A model generated the notes under the pieces. It had not been told where the DNA came from, did no database searches, and was given only the letters and a program-made list of their open reading frames with translations. From positions 1 through 64,000 of the forward strand of contig JADKJB010000006.1 of the NCBI GenBank assembly GCA_016722525.1: a stretch of 64,000 nucleotides of DNA. Direction: 5' to 3'. Positions 29,353 through 39,666 of this stretch are shown piece after piece; the stretch's first letter is position 1; each line of letters starts with the position of its first letter. The translations under genes were made by a program, and so were the position numbers. The DNA comes from Bacteroidota bacterium (GTDB lineage Bacteria > Bacteroidota > Bacteroidia > AKYH767-A > OLB10).

Positions 29353-31818
29353 GCAGTGGCAGTAACCAATAGTTTTGGATGTAGCAAATCGGATTCTACT
29401 TTGGTGGATATAGTTCCCACCACCGGCACTAGTATTTTAAGTCAGACCAACGTAAGTTGTAATGGTGGTAATGATGGTGCTTACATCATTGTAGTTACTA
29501 ATGACCCTAATCCGGGCTCAACGTTCTACAATTTCGATGGGGTGGTAGATACCGCAGGCTTCTATACCGGAGTAATTGCAGGCACCTATACGGTTCAGGT
29601 AACAGATGGAATAGGTTGTTTGAACAGTATTCAGGTAGTAATAACAGAACCGGATCTACTCACAGTGGCAGCGGGCAGCAATACGCCGGTATGTACAGGC
29701 ACTTCGTTGAATCTTACCGCAACTCCAGCAGGGGGAACAGCACCTTTTACCTACTCCTGGACAGGCCCTAACGGCTTTGCCAGTACGTTACAAAATCCTA
29801 CGATTGGTGGCGTGAGTGCTTTAGAAGCGGGCCAGTATGATGTTACAATAACAGATGCGAATGGTTGTATAGGAAGTGGATCTACAGTGGTAGCGATAAC
29901 CAACTCTCCAACAGCCACAGTAAGTTTGGGCAGTAGTAGTAGTGTGTGTTTAGGTGGAAATGCGACGGTAGAAATTGCATTTACAGGAACGGGCCCTTGG
30001 AGCTATACGCTCACAGGAAGTGGCGGACCTTATACAGGAACAACCAGCTCGAACCCGGAAAGTGTGAGTGTTACCCCATCCGTATCCGGTACACAAAACT
30101 ATATCGTTACATCAGTATCTGATGCGAATTGTCCAATGGGCGGCACGGCATCGGGCACAGCCACAGTATTTGTAAGTACATCAGGACCTATCGGTGGGGT
30201 AGGCACTATTACCTCAGCAGCTAATGAAGCGTGTTTAAACACGGTGCTTCTAATTACCACTACCCCTGTATCGGGTCAGAATATTCGCTATTCATGGAAC
30301 ACGGGAAGTAACTCAGGAGTTGTATTGTACAGCACCAGTCCGGGCGGACCGTTTGTAGCACCACCATTTGAAACGGTAGCTCCACAGGTATATGCTCAGT
30401 TTGGAAGCTTAGGTACTTCTTCAGGCTATAACGTGTGCACGTTTGGAACTAACGGATGTGGCAGTACGAATAACAGATGTATATGGATCAGAGGAACAGT
30501 AAGTATTCCGGGAGCCATTGTTGGTTCTACGGTAGCTTGTCCAAGCACAACACTAAGTTACTCTTGTGGATCATCAGTGGGAGCAACGACCTATACCTGG
30601 ACCCTGAATGGTTCGACAGGAGCAATTACCTCAGGACAAGGCACAACCAATGTACAGGTTACCTTCCCGGGCGGCTATACCACCGGTCCGTTATGTGTAA
30701 CAGCATCCTTAGCATGCGGAGGTTCATCCACCAGTGCACCAAGATGCATGACCATAGCTAACGGAACACCACTATTGGGATCTATGAACGGTACGTTTAC
30801 AGTATGTCCCGGAGCTACCAACGTAGCGTTTAATGTTCCGGCATCACCTGGTGCAGCCAGCTACACTTGGACGGTACCTGCAGGAGCAACTATTACAGGC
30901 GGCCAAGGAACCAATGCGATCACAGTTACTTTTGGTCCCACCTATGTGGTAGGTAATATTTGTGTGTATGGCACTTCAACATGTGGAATTCAATCTTTGC
31001 TGCGTTGCAGAACGGTAGTGAGCAATAAGCCTAATACACCAGGAAATATAGTAGGTGCATCGACCGGCGTATGTGGTCAGACAATAACCTATTCAATAGG
31101 GGCAGTAGCAGGAGCGACAAGTTATACCTGGTCCATCACAGGAGGTGCTAGTTTCACTACTGCAAATGGAAGTACTTCGATAGATGTATTGTATCCGGGA
31201 GGTTATACCACTGGTCAATTGTGTGTAACAGCAAACAATGGTTGCGGATCAAGTGCGCCACGTTGTGTAACAATTAAAGGCACACCTGCTAATCCGGGAG
31301 TAATCACTGGACCAACAACAGTTTGTGCCAACGATGCAGCTGTTACTTATCAAATCGCAGCGGTTGCTGGAGCCACAAGTTATGTATGGACTTTACCTGC
31401 AGGAGCGACATTCGTATCCGGACAAGGACAGATACAGATTACTATTGATTATGGAGTAGTAGGCGGAACCATCACCGTAGTAGCATCCGGACCATGTGGT
31501 GTTTCAGGAACACGTACCTTGGCTATTACAATGAACTGTAAGTTGTCGTCAAGTACACTTCCCGGAGCAACAGTTAACGCATACCCGAACCCAGTTAGTA
31601 CCCAACTGAACGTAGAACTTGATGCGGTTGCAGCAGGAACTTATACAGTGGAACTGATAGATGGTTTAGGTCGCGTGATCTACGCAAGTGAAATGGTTGC
31701 GACAGTAGGATTAAATAACAACACTATTGATGTTGCCACATTCGCTAAAGGTGTTTACACTTTAAGTGTTAAAAATGCAGATGGATTTGCGAAGCAGATT
31801 CGTGTTGCAGTGCAATAA
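29353..31818 (+). CDS. Giant T9SS surface protein D, C-terminal part with sorting signal
   Basis: In frame with 25417-29352 after the TAG. It contains a SprB-like repeat (VSCNGGNDGAYII ... ITEPDLLTV), an Ig-like domain, four PKD-like domains and the type A T9SS sorting domain ending in IRVAVQ. This is the best-preserved copy of the module shared with gene C. One local difference is VPTTGTSIL here against VPPPALSIL in C, produced by a +1 and a -1 indel eleven bases apart. Confidence 0.85.
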   Translation, partial: AVAVTNSFGCSKSDSTLVDIVPTTGTSILSQTNVSCNGGNDGAYIIVVTNDPNPGSTFYNFDGVVDTAGFYTGVIAGTYTVQVTDGIGCLNSIQVVITEPDLLTVAAGSNTPVCTGTSLNLTATPAGGTAPFTYSWTGPNGFASTLQNPTIGGVSALEAGQYDVTITDANGCIGSGSTVVAITNSPTATVSLGSSSSVCLGGNATVEIAFTGTGPWSYTLTGSGGPYTGTTSSNPESVSVTPSVSGTQNYIVTSVSDANCPMGGTASGTATVFVSTSGPIGGVGTITSAANEACLNTVLLITTTPVSGQNIRYSWNTGSNSGVVLYSTSPGGPFVAPPFETVAPQVYAQFGSLGTSSGYNVCTFGTNGCGSTNNRCIWIRGTVSIPGAIVGSTVACPSTTLSYSCGSSVGATTYTWTLNGSTGAITSGQGTTNVQVTFPGGYTTGPLCVTASLACGGSSTSAPRCMTIANGTPLLGSMNGTFTVCPGATNVAFNVPASPGAASYTWTVPAGATITGGQGTNAITVTFGPTYVVGNICVYGTSTCGIQSLLRCRTVVSNKPNTPGNIVGASTGVCGQTITYSIGAVAGATSYTWSITGGASFTTANGSTSIDVLYPGGYTTGQLCVTANNGCGSSAPRCVTIKGTPANPGVITGPTTVCANDAAVTYQIAAVAGATSYVWTLPAGATFVSGQGQIQITIDYGVVGGTITVVASGPCGVSGTRTLAITMNCKLSSSTLPGATVNAYPNPVSTQLNVELDAVAAGTYTVELIDGLGRVIYASEMVATVGLNNNTIDVATFAKGVYTLSVKNADGFAKQIRVAVQ

Positions 31819-31845
31819 CACAATCGAATAAAATTTAATTCAGGA

Positions 31846-31878
31846 AAGAGCCCTCTTCTATCGAAGGGGGCTTTTTTT
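31846..31878 (+). terminator. Intrinsic terminator of gene D
   Basis: GAGCCCTCTTC-TATC-GAAGGGGGCTTTTTTT, the same hairpin as behind A, B and C, 28 bases after the stop. Confidence 0.87.
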
Positions 31879-32295
31879 GGTTTTATGGTTTTATAGTTTT
31901 ATGGTTTTATAGTTTTATGGTTTTATAGTTTTATGGTTTTATAGTTTTATGGTTTTATGGTTTTGTAGTTTATTGGTTTTATAGTTTTATGGTTTTGTAG
32001 TTTTATGGTTTTATAGTTTTATGGTTTTATAGTTTTGTAGTTTTATGGTTTTATGGTTTGTAGCTCTTATGGTTTTATGGTTTTATAGCTTTATGGTTTT
32101 TATAGTTTATTGGTTTTATGGTTTTATAGCCTTTATGGTTCCATGGTTTTGTAGTTTTATGGTTTTATAGTTTTATGGTTTTATAGTTTTTTGGTTTTAT
32201 AGTTTTATGGTTTTATGGTTTTATGGTTTTGTAGTTTTATGGTTTTATAGTTTTATGGTTTTATAGTTTTATAGTTTATTGGTTTTATAGTTAGT
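31879..32295. repeat. 8-bp repeat array behind gene D
   Basis: About 415 bp of GTTTTATA/GTTTTATG octamers with occasional GTTTTGTA and a few C-substituted units. It is followed by the same flank as the array of gene C. Confidence 0.9.
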
Positions 32296-32442
32296 TGAAA
32301 GGGACACGGGACAAGTTTTAAAATGCGAGTGGGTTAGTAGGTTAGTAGGTGAGTGGGTGAGTGGGCGAGTGAGTTGAACGAAACAAGTTTTATATTGTGA
32401 GTAGAAGAGCGGATATTATTTCTTTTAATATTTTGGCTGTAG

Positions 32443-32462
32443 GGACAGCATGCCTGCTGTCC
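32443..32462. repeat. REP-like palindrome
   Basis: GGACAGCATGCCTGCTGTCC: a perfect 8-bp stem around TGCC, preceded by GGCTGTAG. Copies with one or more changes lie at 20690-20709 and 20828-20847. It sits in the flank duplicated behind genes C and D. Confidence 0.65.
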
Positions 32463-32581
32463 AGTTTGGTGAAAAAGTTAAGTGGATCAAAGGATAAGTT
32501 GAACGAGACAAGTTTAAAGTGACAAGTTTAAAGTGACAAGATAAAAGTTCCAAATTACCAGTTCAATGTGATCAGTGAATA

Positions 32582-32812
32582 GTGAACAATAAAAGTGAAT
32601 TTGTAAAATTTTTTTTAGAAAAGTATAGTGTTAGAGAGAATATAAAAATTACTGAAAATCAAAAACAAAAATGCGAGAAAAACGCTTTCGAAAAGTTTTT
32701 AGTTGTTTTTGATGAAGTGAAATACCATCCGATAAAGAAACCATACCACGGTTGGAAAACTTTAAAAACAGTAAGGTTAAGTAAATATAGAGCTATACTA
32801 AAAAACAGCTAA
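32582..32812 (+). CDS. Small hypothetical ORF, doubtful
   Basis: A 76-residue, lysine-rich frame with a GTG start. No family was recognised. Its first codons (AAAAGTGAATTTGTAAAA) lie in intergenic text that also occurs near 20955, so the start is suspect. The lower half (VVFDEVKYHPIKKPYHGWKTLKT) looks more protein-like. It could be a gene remnant or chance; it converges on the sugar transferase gene with only 4 bases between. Confidence 0.25.
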   Translation: MNNKSEFVKFFLEKYSVRENIKITENQKQKCEKNAFEKFLVVFDEVKYHPIKKPYHGWKTLKTVRLSKYRAILKNS

Positions 32813-32816
32813 AAAA

Positions 32817-33922
32817 TTAATTGCTGCGAGCTTTTTTGAAAATAATTTGTTTGAAGGAAGCAAAAAAGTATTTAATATCTGTCCGAATAGGATGTTTTGA
32901 ATATTGATCGAGATACCTGTTTTCTGATGCCATTATTTCATCAAGAGTTTTGGGTAAGTCGGCATAAAAAGGAGGTATCAGTCCCGGTTTAAATTGCAAT
33001 CTTTTTTGTTGCAGTTCTTCTGAGTAAAGACTAAGATATTGTTTGCTTAGCGGTCGCACACCAACCAGCTTTAAATCACCTTTTAATAAATTCATGATCA
33101 TTGGCAATTCATCCAGCCAATACTTGCGCATAAATCTTCCCAGAGTAGAAATTCTAAAATCATCTTTGAATTTGCCACCTTCCTGCAACTTATTTTTTTC
33201 GTAAATGTATTGTTGAAGATATTCAGAAAAGGGATACATGGTTCTGAACTTGTAGACATTTATTACTTTTCCTAAATATCCAAATCTACGCATTTTGCAA
33301 ACCGGGCCATAAGAGGGTTCATCATCAAAGGCAGGTTCATCAATTTTCTGGCAACAAAATACAATTTTCCATTTACTTTACATTCGTCGATAACACTAAA
33401 TCCGCAACTGTATAAACGACCTAAAGTTTCTGTTTTGGAAATTACTCTGTTTCTGCCTCCCGTAATTTTAAAATAAATAGTTTTGGTAATAGGTAATTTA
33501 GGGAAAATACGTTTAAAAATAAAATCGAAAAAATAATAAATGTGTGATAGAACAGGAGGGTATTTGTTAAGTATTCTTTCTTTTCTATCGCTTTTAGTTT
33601 CAACACAACCGACGAATATACCATCTATAGGCAATTTACTATTTACAGCTTCAAAATATTTATTGATTCTCTGAATATCATTGATTCTGGCGAAATTTAC
33701 AAGTGAATCAAAGTAATTTTCTGAAAGTGCATAAACGTTAAAAGTTGTTTTGGTCATTATAGCCAATGACCGCTCACTATCAAGATCGATAAATTTTGAA
33801 ACGTAGTCATACACTTCATATCCAGGATCCTTAAGGATGGAATTCTTAACATTCCCAAAACGAAAGAGATCTCTGAGTTTGCCCTCAGCCTTATCTCTAT
33901 TTAAAACTAAACTGTTTCTCAT
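32817..33922 (-). CDS. Initiating sugar-phosphate transferase with N-terminal extension (frameshift)
   Basis: The C-terminal half (33293-32817) is a bacterial sugar transferase domain: VINVYKFRTM, WLDELPMIMNLLKGD, LVGVRPLS and FKPGLIPPFYADLPKT. These enzymes move a sugar-1-phosphate onto undecaprenyl phosphate to start exopolysaccharide synthesis. The N-terminal half (33922-33272, about 200 residues with LPIDGIFVGCVETKSDRKERIL and GGRNRVISKTETLGRLYSCGF) replaces the usual multi-pass membrane region; this two-part arrangement is known in Bacteroidota sugar transferases. The halves are joined by a frameshift near 33285-33300 (expected NPSYGPVCKMRRFGY). It appears to have its own promoter at 34008-34038. 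Confidence 0.85.
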
Positions 33923-34007
33923 GAATGGTGGTCAGGTTACATGAAGCGAAAAAACCTTTCGAATCCTTTATGTACAAGAACTCTATGGAATTTGTAACAA
34001 TTTAATA

Positions 34008-34038
34008 CAAAGATAATGTATTATGTACCATAAGGCAA
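34008..34038 (-). promoter_or_regulatory. Bacteroidota-type promoter for the sugar transferase gene
   Basis: On the minus strand TTG (34038-34036) lies 20 bases before TATCTTTG (34015-34008), matching TAnnTTTG. It is about 90 bases upstream of the ATG at 33922. Confidence 0.5.
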
Positions 34039-34150
34039 TTATTATTATTTTTGATACAGAAATTAGTAACAAAGTTATGAGCCACTTGCTAATATAAATA
34101 TTGTAAAATCAGTGAGTTATAATATAAAATTCATATAATTACAAATAATT

Positions 34151-34172
34151 TTAAATCAGAAAGCTGATTTAA
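34151..34172 (-). terminator. Hairpin after the toroid-protein gene
   Basis: TTAAATCAG-AAAG-CTGATTTAA, a perfect 9-bp stem 6 bases past the stop of the 34179-35355 gene. The following AT-rich stretch on the minus strand is not a clean T-run, so termination is likely but not certain. Confidence 0.5.
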
Positions 34173-34178
34173 AACCGA

Positions 34179-35355
34179 TTATAATTTGTTTTCATAGGAT
34201 TTCAGTAAATCAGACAACCCGGCAAACATCCAAGCATTCGACCATCTCATAAATGATTGTTTTTCAGTAAAATAACGATATTTTCTGAAGTAAAAATGGC
34301 CATTTGGCGATTGCATTGATTTTATCATGTAAAGTGCAACTTTAGTTGCCAGATTCAGATTATTGAATTTACAAAGGTAAGCAACGATTGTCCGCCCGCA
34401 GTACAATCGATAGGGTAGGTGGCATTATTAAAGAATTTAGGTATTTCACCTTCCTGGAAAAATGTGTTTGAGTAGTAATCAAATCCTTTTTGTTGATTAC
34501 TTTGCCATGAATAATCTCCTGTATTTTTCATATAATCATTCAAGCAGTCAAGAACATATCCGGTGTGGTAATTATCCACCCATGCACCATTTTTTCCTTC
34601 GGCATAATTCCATGATCCGTTCGGTTTTTGTTGCTTCATCACAAATCTAACTCCTTTTAAAGCAGTTTCAGCCAGCTCACTTTTTTGGGTAACACTGTAT
34701 ACCTGAGAAAGAGCTCGTACACCTTTCATGCTCGCATTAAAAACTCTGATTTTATCAAAAGGGGAGTAGGAAAAACAGACAGATCCATCAGGATCTATTG
34801 TTTGATTGATATCATGAAGAATAAATTCACATGCACTTTTGCACAAGTCCAGGGATTTGGTATTTCCTGAAAATTGATGATAAAGAAAAAGCGCGTTTGT
34901 AATGATACCTGTTGCAACTATAGTTGGCTGAAAAGCAGCTATTGTCATATGCCGCGATTGCCATGGAAAATCATAGCCCCAACAAGCGCCCTTATAACCT
35001 TCAGGAATAAATTTAATGAGTTCGTTTTGAAGCAAGTCGCATTTTTAATTGCTTCATCTTTAGAAATTAAATTTGCCTGCGCCAAATTGGTATACCCTTG
35101 AATGCAAAGTCCGAGGGTAACGGGGTTAATGCCTTTTTTAATTTGCAAAATAGCGCGGAGGTTGATTGGTGAGCGCTTTACTAATTGTTGAATCCCGAAT
35201 CTAAATAGTTTATTATTATTTAGAACAGGGAGTCCAAACAACGGAGATAAAAGTGCATCATAAGGATCATAACCCCGGTATTGTTCTTTTTCAATATACG
35301 CCAGAAGTTGTTTGCAACTTTGTTGGATCAATAAAGCACTATTGTCATTAGTCAT
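34179..35355 (-). CDS. Alpha/alpha-toroid (six-hairpin-like) protein of the polysaccharide locus (two frameshifts)
   Basis: Three overlapping pieces (35355-34945, 35035-34355, 34406-34179) join into one protein of about 390 residues. The breaks are near 35045 (expected DEAIKNADLLQNELIKF) and 34395 (expected DCTAGGQTIVAYLC). Sequence such as GACWGYDFPWQSR, QQKPNGSWNYAEG, NYHTGYVLDCL and MRWSNAWMFAGLSDLL is typical of alpha/alpha-barrel glycosidase or epimerase-like proteins found beside Bacteroidota sugar clusters. These are sometimes misnamed delta-aminolevulinic acid dehydratase in databases. A role in processing the polymer or its precursor is inferred; the substrate cannot be read from the sequence. 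Confidence 0.7.
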
Positions 35356-35368
35356 AAGTTGAAACGTA

Positions 35369-37512
35369 TCAATTTATGAAAATTCTTTCACCATTGTTCG
35401 AAATAGAATGAAGTGCTTTAAATGTTGTAAGCATCGACAAATATTGCTCCTGGAGTGGAATTGGAACTGAAGTGCCATCTTTTATTGCATTAAGGAAAGC
35501 TTCCACTTCAGCTTTGTGCCCTTTGTCCTGGCCTGCTGCTTTTTTATCAATAGGATTTTTGCCAATGATTTTTAAAGTTTTGAAATCATCAAGAATTGCA
35601 ACTCTTCCACTAAAGAATACTTCGAGATATTCCTTACTTACTTCTTTGTTACCATTGGAGAAATAGGAGATATTTGCAATGCTGCCATTTTTAAAATGTA
35701 AATTAATTGTTGCAGTGTCATCCAAATTATTTGGATCTTTCATTGCTAAAGCACTAACTGAATCTATATTTGATCCTGCTAAAAACATAGCCAGGTCAAT
35801 AAAATGACAGGCTTCACCAATTATTCTTCCGCCACCAATTTGTTTGTCGTTTACCCAATGTTCAGGAGGCACTGCTCCGGCATTAATTCTGTAATTAATA
35901 GACACAGGAGCTTCTTTCATTTCATGTAATGCTTTTGCAAGAGTTTGTACCAGAGGAGAAAATCGTCTGTTAAAACCTATCATAAGCATTTTGCCAGATT
36001 TTTTCTGACATTGAATAATTTCATCCAATTCTTCTTCGTGCAAACAAAGTGGTTTTTCAACGAATACATTTTTGTTGTGATCTAAACTTTCAACAACATA
36101 TCTGGCATGTGAATCGTGTCGTGTTGCAATGAAAATAGTGTTTATATCAGCATCATTTAAAATTTCAGCTGCATCACCTGAACAAAAACTGAAGCCATAT
36201 TTATCGGCCAGGTTTCTTGCATTTGCGGGACGCGCTGTAAGTATTCCCTTGAGTCGGACTTTGTCCTTTACGGCTGGCAATAAAATATTTTGAGCAAAAG
36301 ATCCGGCACCTATAAAACCAAGCACGGGAGTTTGTGATGCATTACCGGAGGCTTGTTCAGGCTTTAAGTTAATAGTTGATTTTAGTTTCTTCTTGATATC
36401 ATACCGGAGTATAATTCCAAGAAAGGGTTCTGTTTTGTTAACTATTAAATCATAGGCGCTGGCAGCATCCATAAAATCAAAGCGGTGAGAAATGAGTGGT
36501 TCAAGATTTATTTTACCAGCATGAATCAAATCCACAAACGCCTGCATATTGCGATTTTCAGTCCATCTCACATAACCATAAGGGTAGTCGATAGCTTTTT
36601 CTTCATAATCCGAATCGTAACGTCCTGGGCCATACGAACAAGACATTCTTAAATCCAGTTCTTTCCTGAAGTAGTTTACGCGTTTAAAACCTGTTGGTAC
36701 AGCACCCACCACCACCACTTTTCCTTTTTGCCTGCAAATCTCACCTGAGTAATCAATCGGATCAGTAGATGATGTTCCAGCAGTAATTATTACTGCATCT
36801 ACACCATACCCATCGGTAAGTTGTTTTATGGCCTCATCAAGGTATTCGCTATTTCTTGAAAAAGCTAAACCAGTGCCATTTTTCTTTGCATTTTCAACCT
36901 GAATAGGATCAATATCGATGCCTATAGTCTTGACTCCTGAGGCAGCCAACATTTGTAATGTTAGTTGTCCTACAAGGCCCAAGCCAATTACTGCACAATT
37001 TTCGCCTAGCCTTAAATCAGCTTGGCGGATTCCTTGCAATGCAATGGCACCCAAAGTAGTAATAGATGCATATTCAGCCGATACATTTTCGGGCAACTTA
37101 ACACACAAATTTCTAGGTATAGCCACCACCTCTGCATGATTAGCTGCATTGCCACCACATGCCACCAGATCGCCGGGTTTAATGTCAATGATATCAGGTG
37201 CTACTTCAATGATTTCACCGGCACAACAATAACCCAATGATGAAGGAGCATCGAGTTTATTCATCACCATTTTATAAGTGTTCATTAAACCGATTGTTTT
37301 GGCGGTATTGATTACTTTTTTAACTTCATCTTTACGTGCCATGGCTTTGCCGATATATCCCAATCTTGCATCTTTCACAGTTTTTCCTTCTGTTCCGGCA
37401 CTAATAAGTGAATAGTGGTTACGAACAAGAACTTGTCCGAGGTTAAAAGTGGAAATGGAACTTCAAGAAGTTGCATTTTCCCATCTTTCAGATTTTGTGT
37501 TAACTGTTCCAT
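35369..37512 (-). CDS. Two-domain oxidoreductase: MDR alcohol dehydrogenase-like plus Gfo/Idh/MocA (frameshift)
   Basis: The N-terminal half is a medium-chain dehydrogenase (LGYCCAGEIIEVAPD, GDLVACGG, NAANHAEVVAIP, VIGLGLVGQLTLQ for NAD(P) binding). The C-terminal half, from about residue 385, is a Gfo/Idh/MocA oxidoreductase (VLGFIGAGSFAQN, FVEKPLCLHEEEL, GGGRIIGEACHFIDL with the EKP motif). This fusion is a known type in Bacteroidota polysaccharide loci. The start is placed at ATG 37512 because the frame upstream of 37378 continues (TSGQVLVRNHYSLISAGTEGKTVKDARL) after a frameshift near 37440. Length after repair is about 714 residues. It probably oxidises or rearranges a sugar precursor for the polymer (inferred). 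Confidence 0.85.
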
Positions 37513-37563
37513 TTATAAATTTTCAATTTCAATAAGCAGTATAAATTTTATTTGAAGAAAGCA

Positions 37564-38524
37564 TTAAACTTTAATTCCTTTGTGATACCAGTCTTTAAAG
37601 GCAATTAGGCCGGCTTCAAGAGTTGTTGATGGTTGATAATTGAGCAAAGATTTAGCCTTATTGATGTTGGCGAATGTATGTGACACATCACCTGCTTGCA
37701 TGGGTTGTTTGTCAAGAATGGCATTTTTTATCCAATACCATTTCAATTGATTCAATCAGTTGCAATAAATTAATGGTTCTGTTATTTCCCAGATTTATAA
37801 TTTCATAATCTGATTTGTTATAATCGATTGCTGCTCTAACGCCTTGAACAATATCACTTACAAAAGTATAGTCTCTGCTGGTGGTACCATCCCCAAAGAA
37901 AGGAATTGGCTGGCTATTATCAATCAGTTTAAAGAATTTGTGAATTGCTAAATCAGGTCTTTGCCGGGGACCGAAGACTGTAAAAAATCTTAATGAAATA
38001 AAACGAATGTTATACAAATGAGCATAAGTGTGGCCAAATAATTCGCAAGCAACTTTAGTAGCGGCATAGGGAGAAATTGGATTTAAAACAAAATCATTTT
38101 CACTCCATGGTGTTCGCGGATTTTCGCCATACACACTACTGCTGCCAGCAAAAACAAATTGTTTTATTCCATGTTGTCTGGCTTTCTCCAGCAAATTTAA
38201 AGTTCCTTTAATATTTACATCTTCATACAACAAGGGTTGTTCAATGCTGGGTCGAACTCCTGCTCGTGCTGCGAGATGAACAATGGCATCAAATGATGTT
38301 GTAAAAACATTTTCCAAAAAAACAAGATCCCTGATATCTCCTTCATGCAATTTAAAATCAGGGTTAGTTAAAGCATGGGCAATGTTTTTTCTTTTGATAG
38401 CAGGATCATAAAATGAATCAAAAACATCCAGGCAATGTACTTCCCAGATTTTTTCATCCAGTAGTTTTTCTACAACATGGCTTCCAATAAAACCGGCTCC
38501 TCCGGTAACTAATATTTTTTTCAC
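37564..38524 (-). CDS. NAD-dependent nucleotide-sugar epimerase, UDP-glucuronate 4-epimerase-like (frameshift)
   Basis: An extended short-chain dehydrogenase: GGAGFIGSH for NAD binding, SSSVYG, the catalytic YAATK and HLAARAGVRPS. The C-terminal end, LDKQPMQAGDVSHTFANI, is typical of UDP-glucuronate 4-epimerases (about 320 residues). A frameshift near 37725-37755 (VLDKK to AILDKQ) splits it into 38524-37712 and 37755-37564. It supplies a UDP-hexuronic acid or related sugar nucleotide to the polymer; the exact sugar is inferred from family resemblance. Confidence 0.85.
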
Positions 38525-38569
38525 GATTCTAATTTCTGTTGAACTTAATATATTAACGATTACTATTAA

Positions 38570-39663
38570 TCACTGCATTAAAAGCATTTCCCATTCGCTC
38601 CACCATTTTTCTTCGGTCAAATTCTCAAGATAAATTCGTCTGCTTTCCGCTCCCATTTTATCTCTAAGTGCTTTATCATTAGCAAGCAGAATAATTTTAG
38701 CTGCTAATTGTTCTACATTTTTCTTTTCTACTAAAAGCCATTAATTCCGTCGTAAACGCTTTCTGATATTGCTGCATGATCTGTTGAAATTACCGGCAAA
38801 CCGGCAGCCATAGCTTCTACAATTACCCATGGATGGCCTTCATTTCGGTAATAAGTTGGAAAAATAAAAATATCGGCTTCATTTAAAATATCAAATTTCT
38901 TTTGTCCTTTTACAGGTCCATGATTTATGATAGGTAAATCCGGATGAATACTAAGAAACTCCTCAAATGCTTTCTTTGCCTCCTCATCACGCCATTCACC
39001 GGCAAATGCAAAATTTACATCCTTATTGGCGGCGTAAACTGCAGGAGCAGCATACAATGCTTCAAGTACACCTTTCGATTTAACAAAATTACCTAAAAAC
39101 AAAACTGTAGTTTTTTCGTGTTGTCGAGTTGAATAATTAACTGGAAAATTTCCTCCATTTGGAATAACATAAATATTTTTATCAGGAACAATCCAGTTAA
39201 ATAGTTTACGAAGATTGTTTCCAAGCACTATTTGACCATCTACTTTTTTGTGAACAAAACGAATAAAAGACTTCATGACCTTACCGCTTTCATTATACCA
39301 ATTCAAAAAATAGCCACCACGTAAATGGGTCAGTACTTTGATTCCAAACAGTTTTGCAATCAGAATATAGCCTGCATCACGAACGTAGCCAACGTTGGTT
39401 TGGCCTGCCGGAACATACACTAAGTCGGGTTTATATTTGATACAATACCAAAATAGTTGTGCATATTGTTTGAAGGCCAAATAGAAATTTGTGAAATCTA
39501 ATTTTGCCAAAGTATTTATATCACGAGGATCAGAAAGATCAACATGTATTAAGTTGAAATCTTCTTTTAGTTTAGAATTTATTATGATCTCACATGCAAC
39601 TGAAGGCCCTATGTAGGGAGGGGGAAGTTTGCCAAGGAAGAGAACGGTGCTTTTAACTTTCAT
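38570..39663 (-). CDS. GT4-family glycosyltransferase (broken near the C-terminus)
   Basis: A GT-B fold glycosyltransferase: LFLGKLPPPYIGPSVACE at the N-terminus, IPNGGNFP, LFLGNFVKSKGV and the donor-binding stretch HPWVIVEAMAAGLPVIST. The open frame stops at 38731 (GINGF-stop) in a T-run. With one more T it continues as GFLVEKKNVEQLAAKIILLAND ... EEK to about 38570. The GT4 fold and motifs are clear; the sugar transferred is unknown. It lies 3 bases after the polymerase gene. Confidence 0.83.
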
Positions 39664-39666
39664 TTG

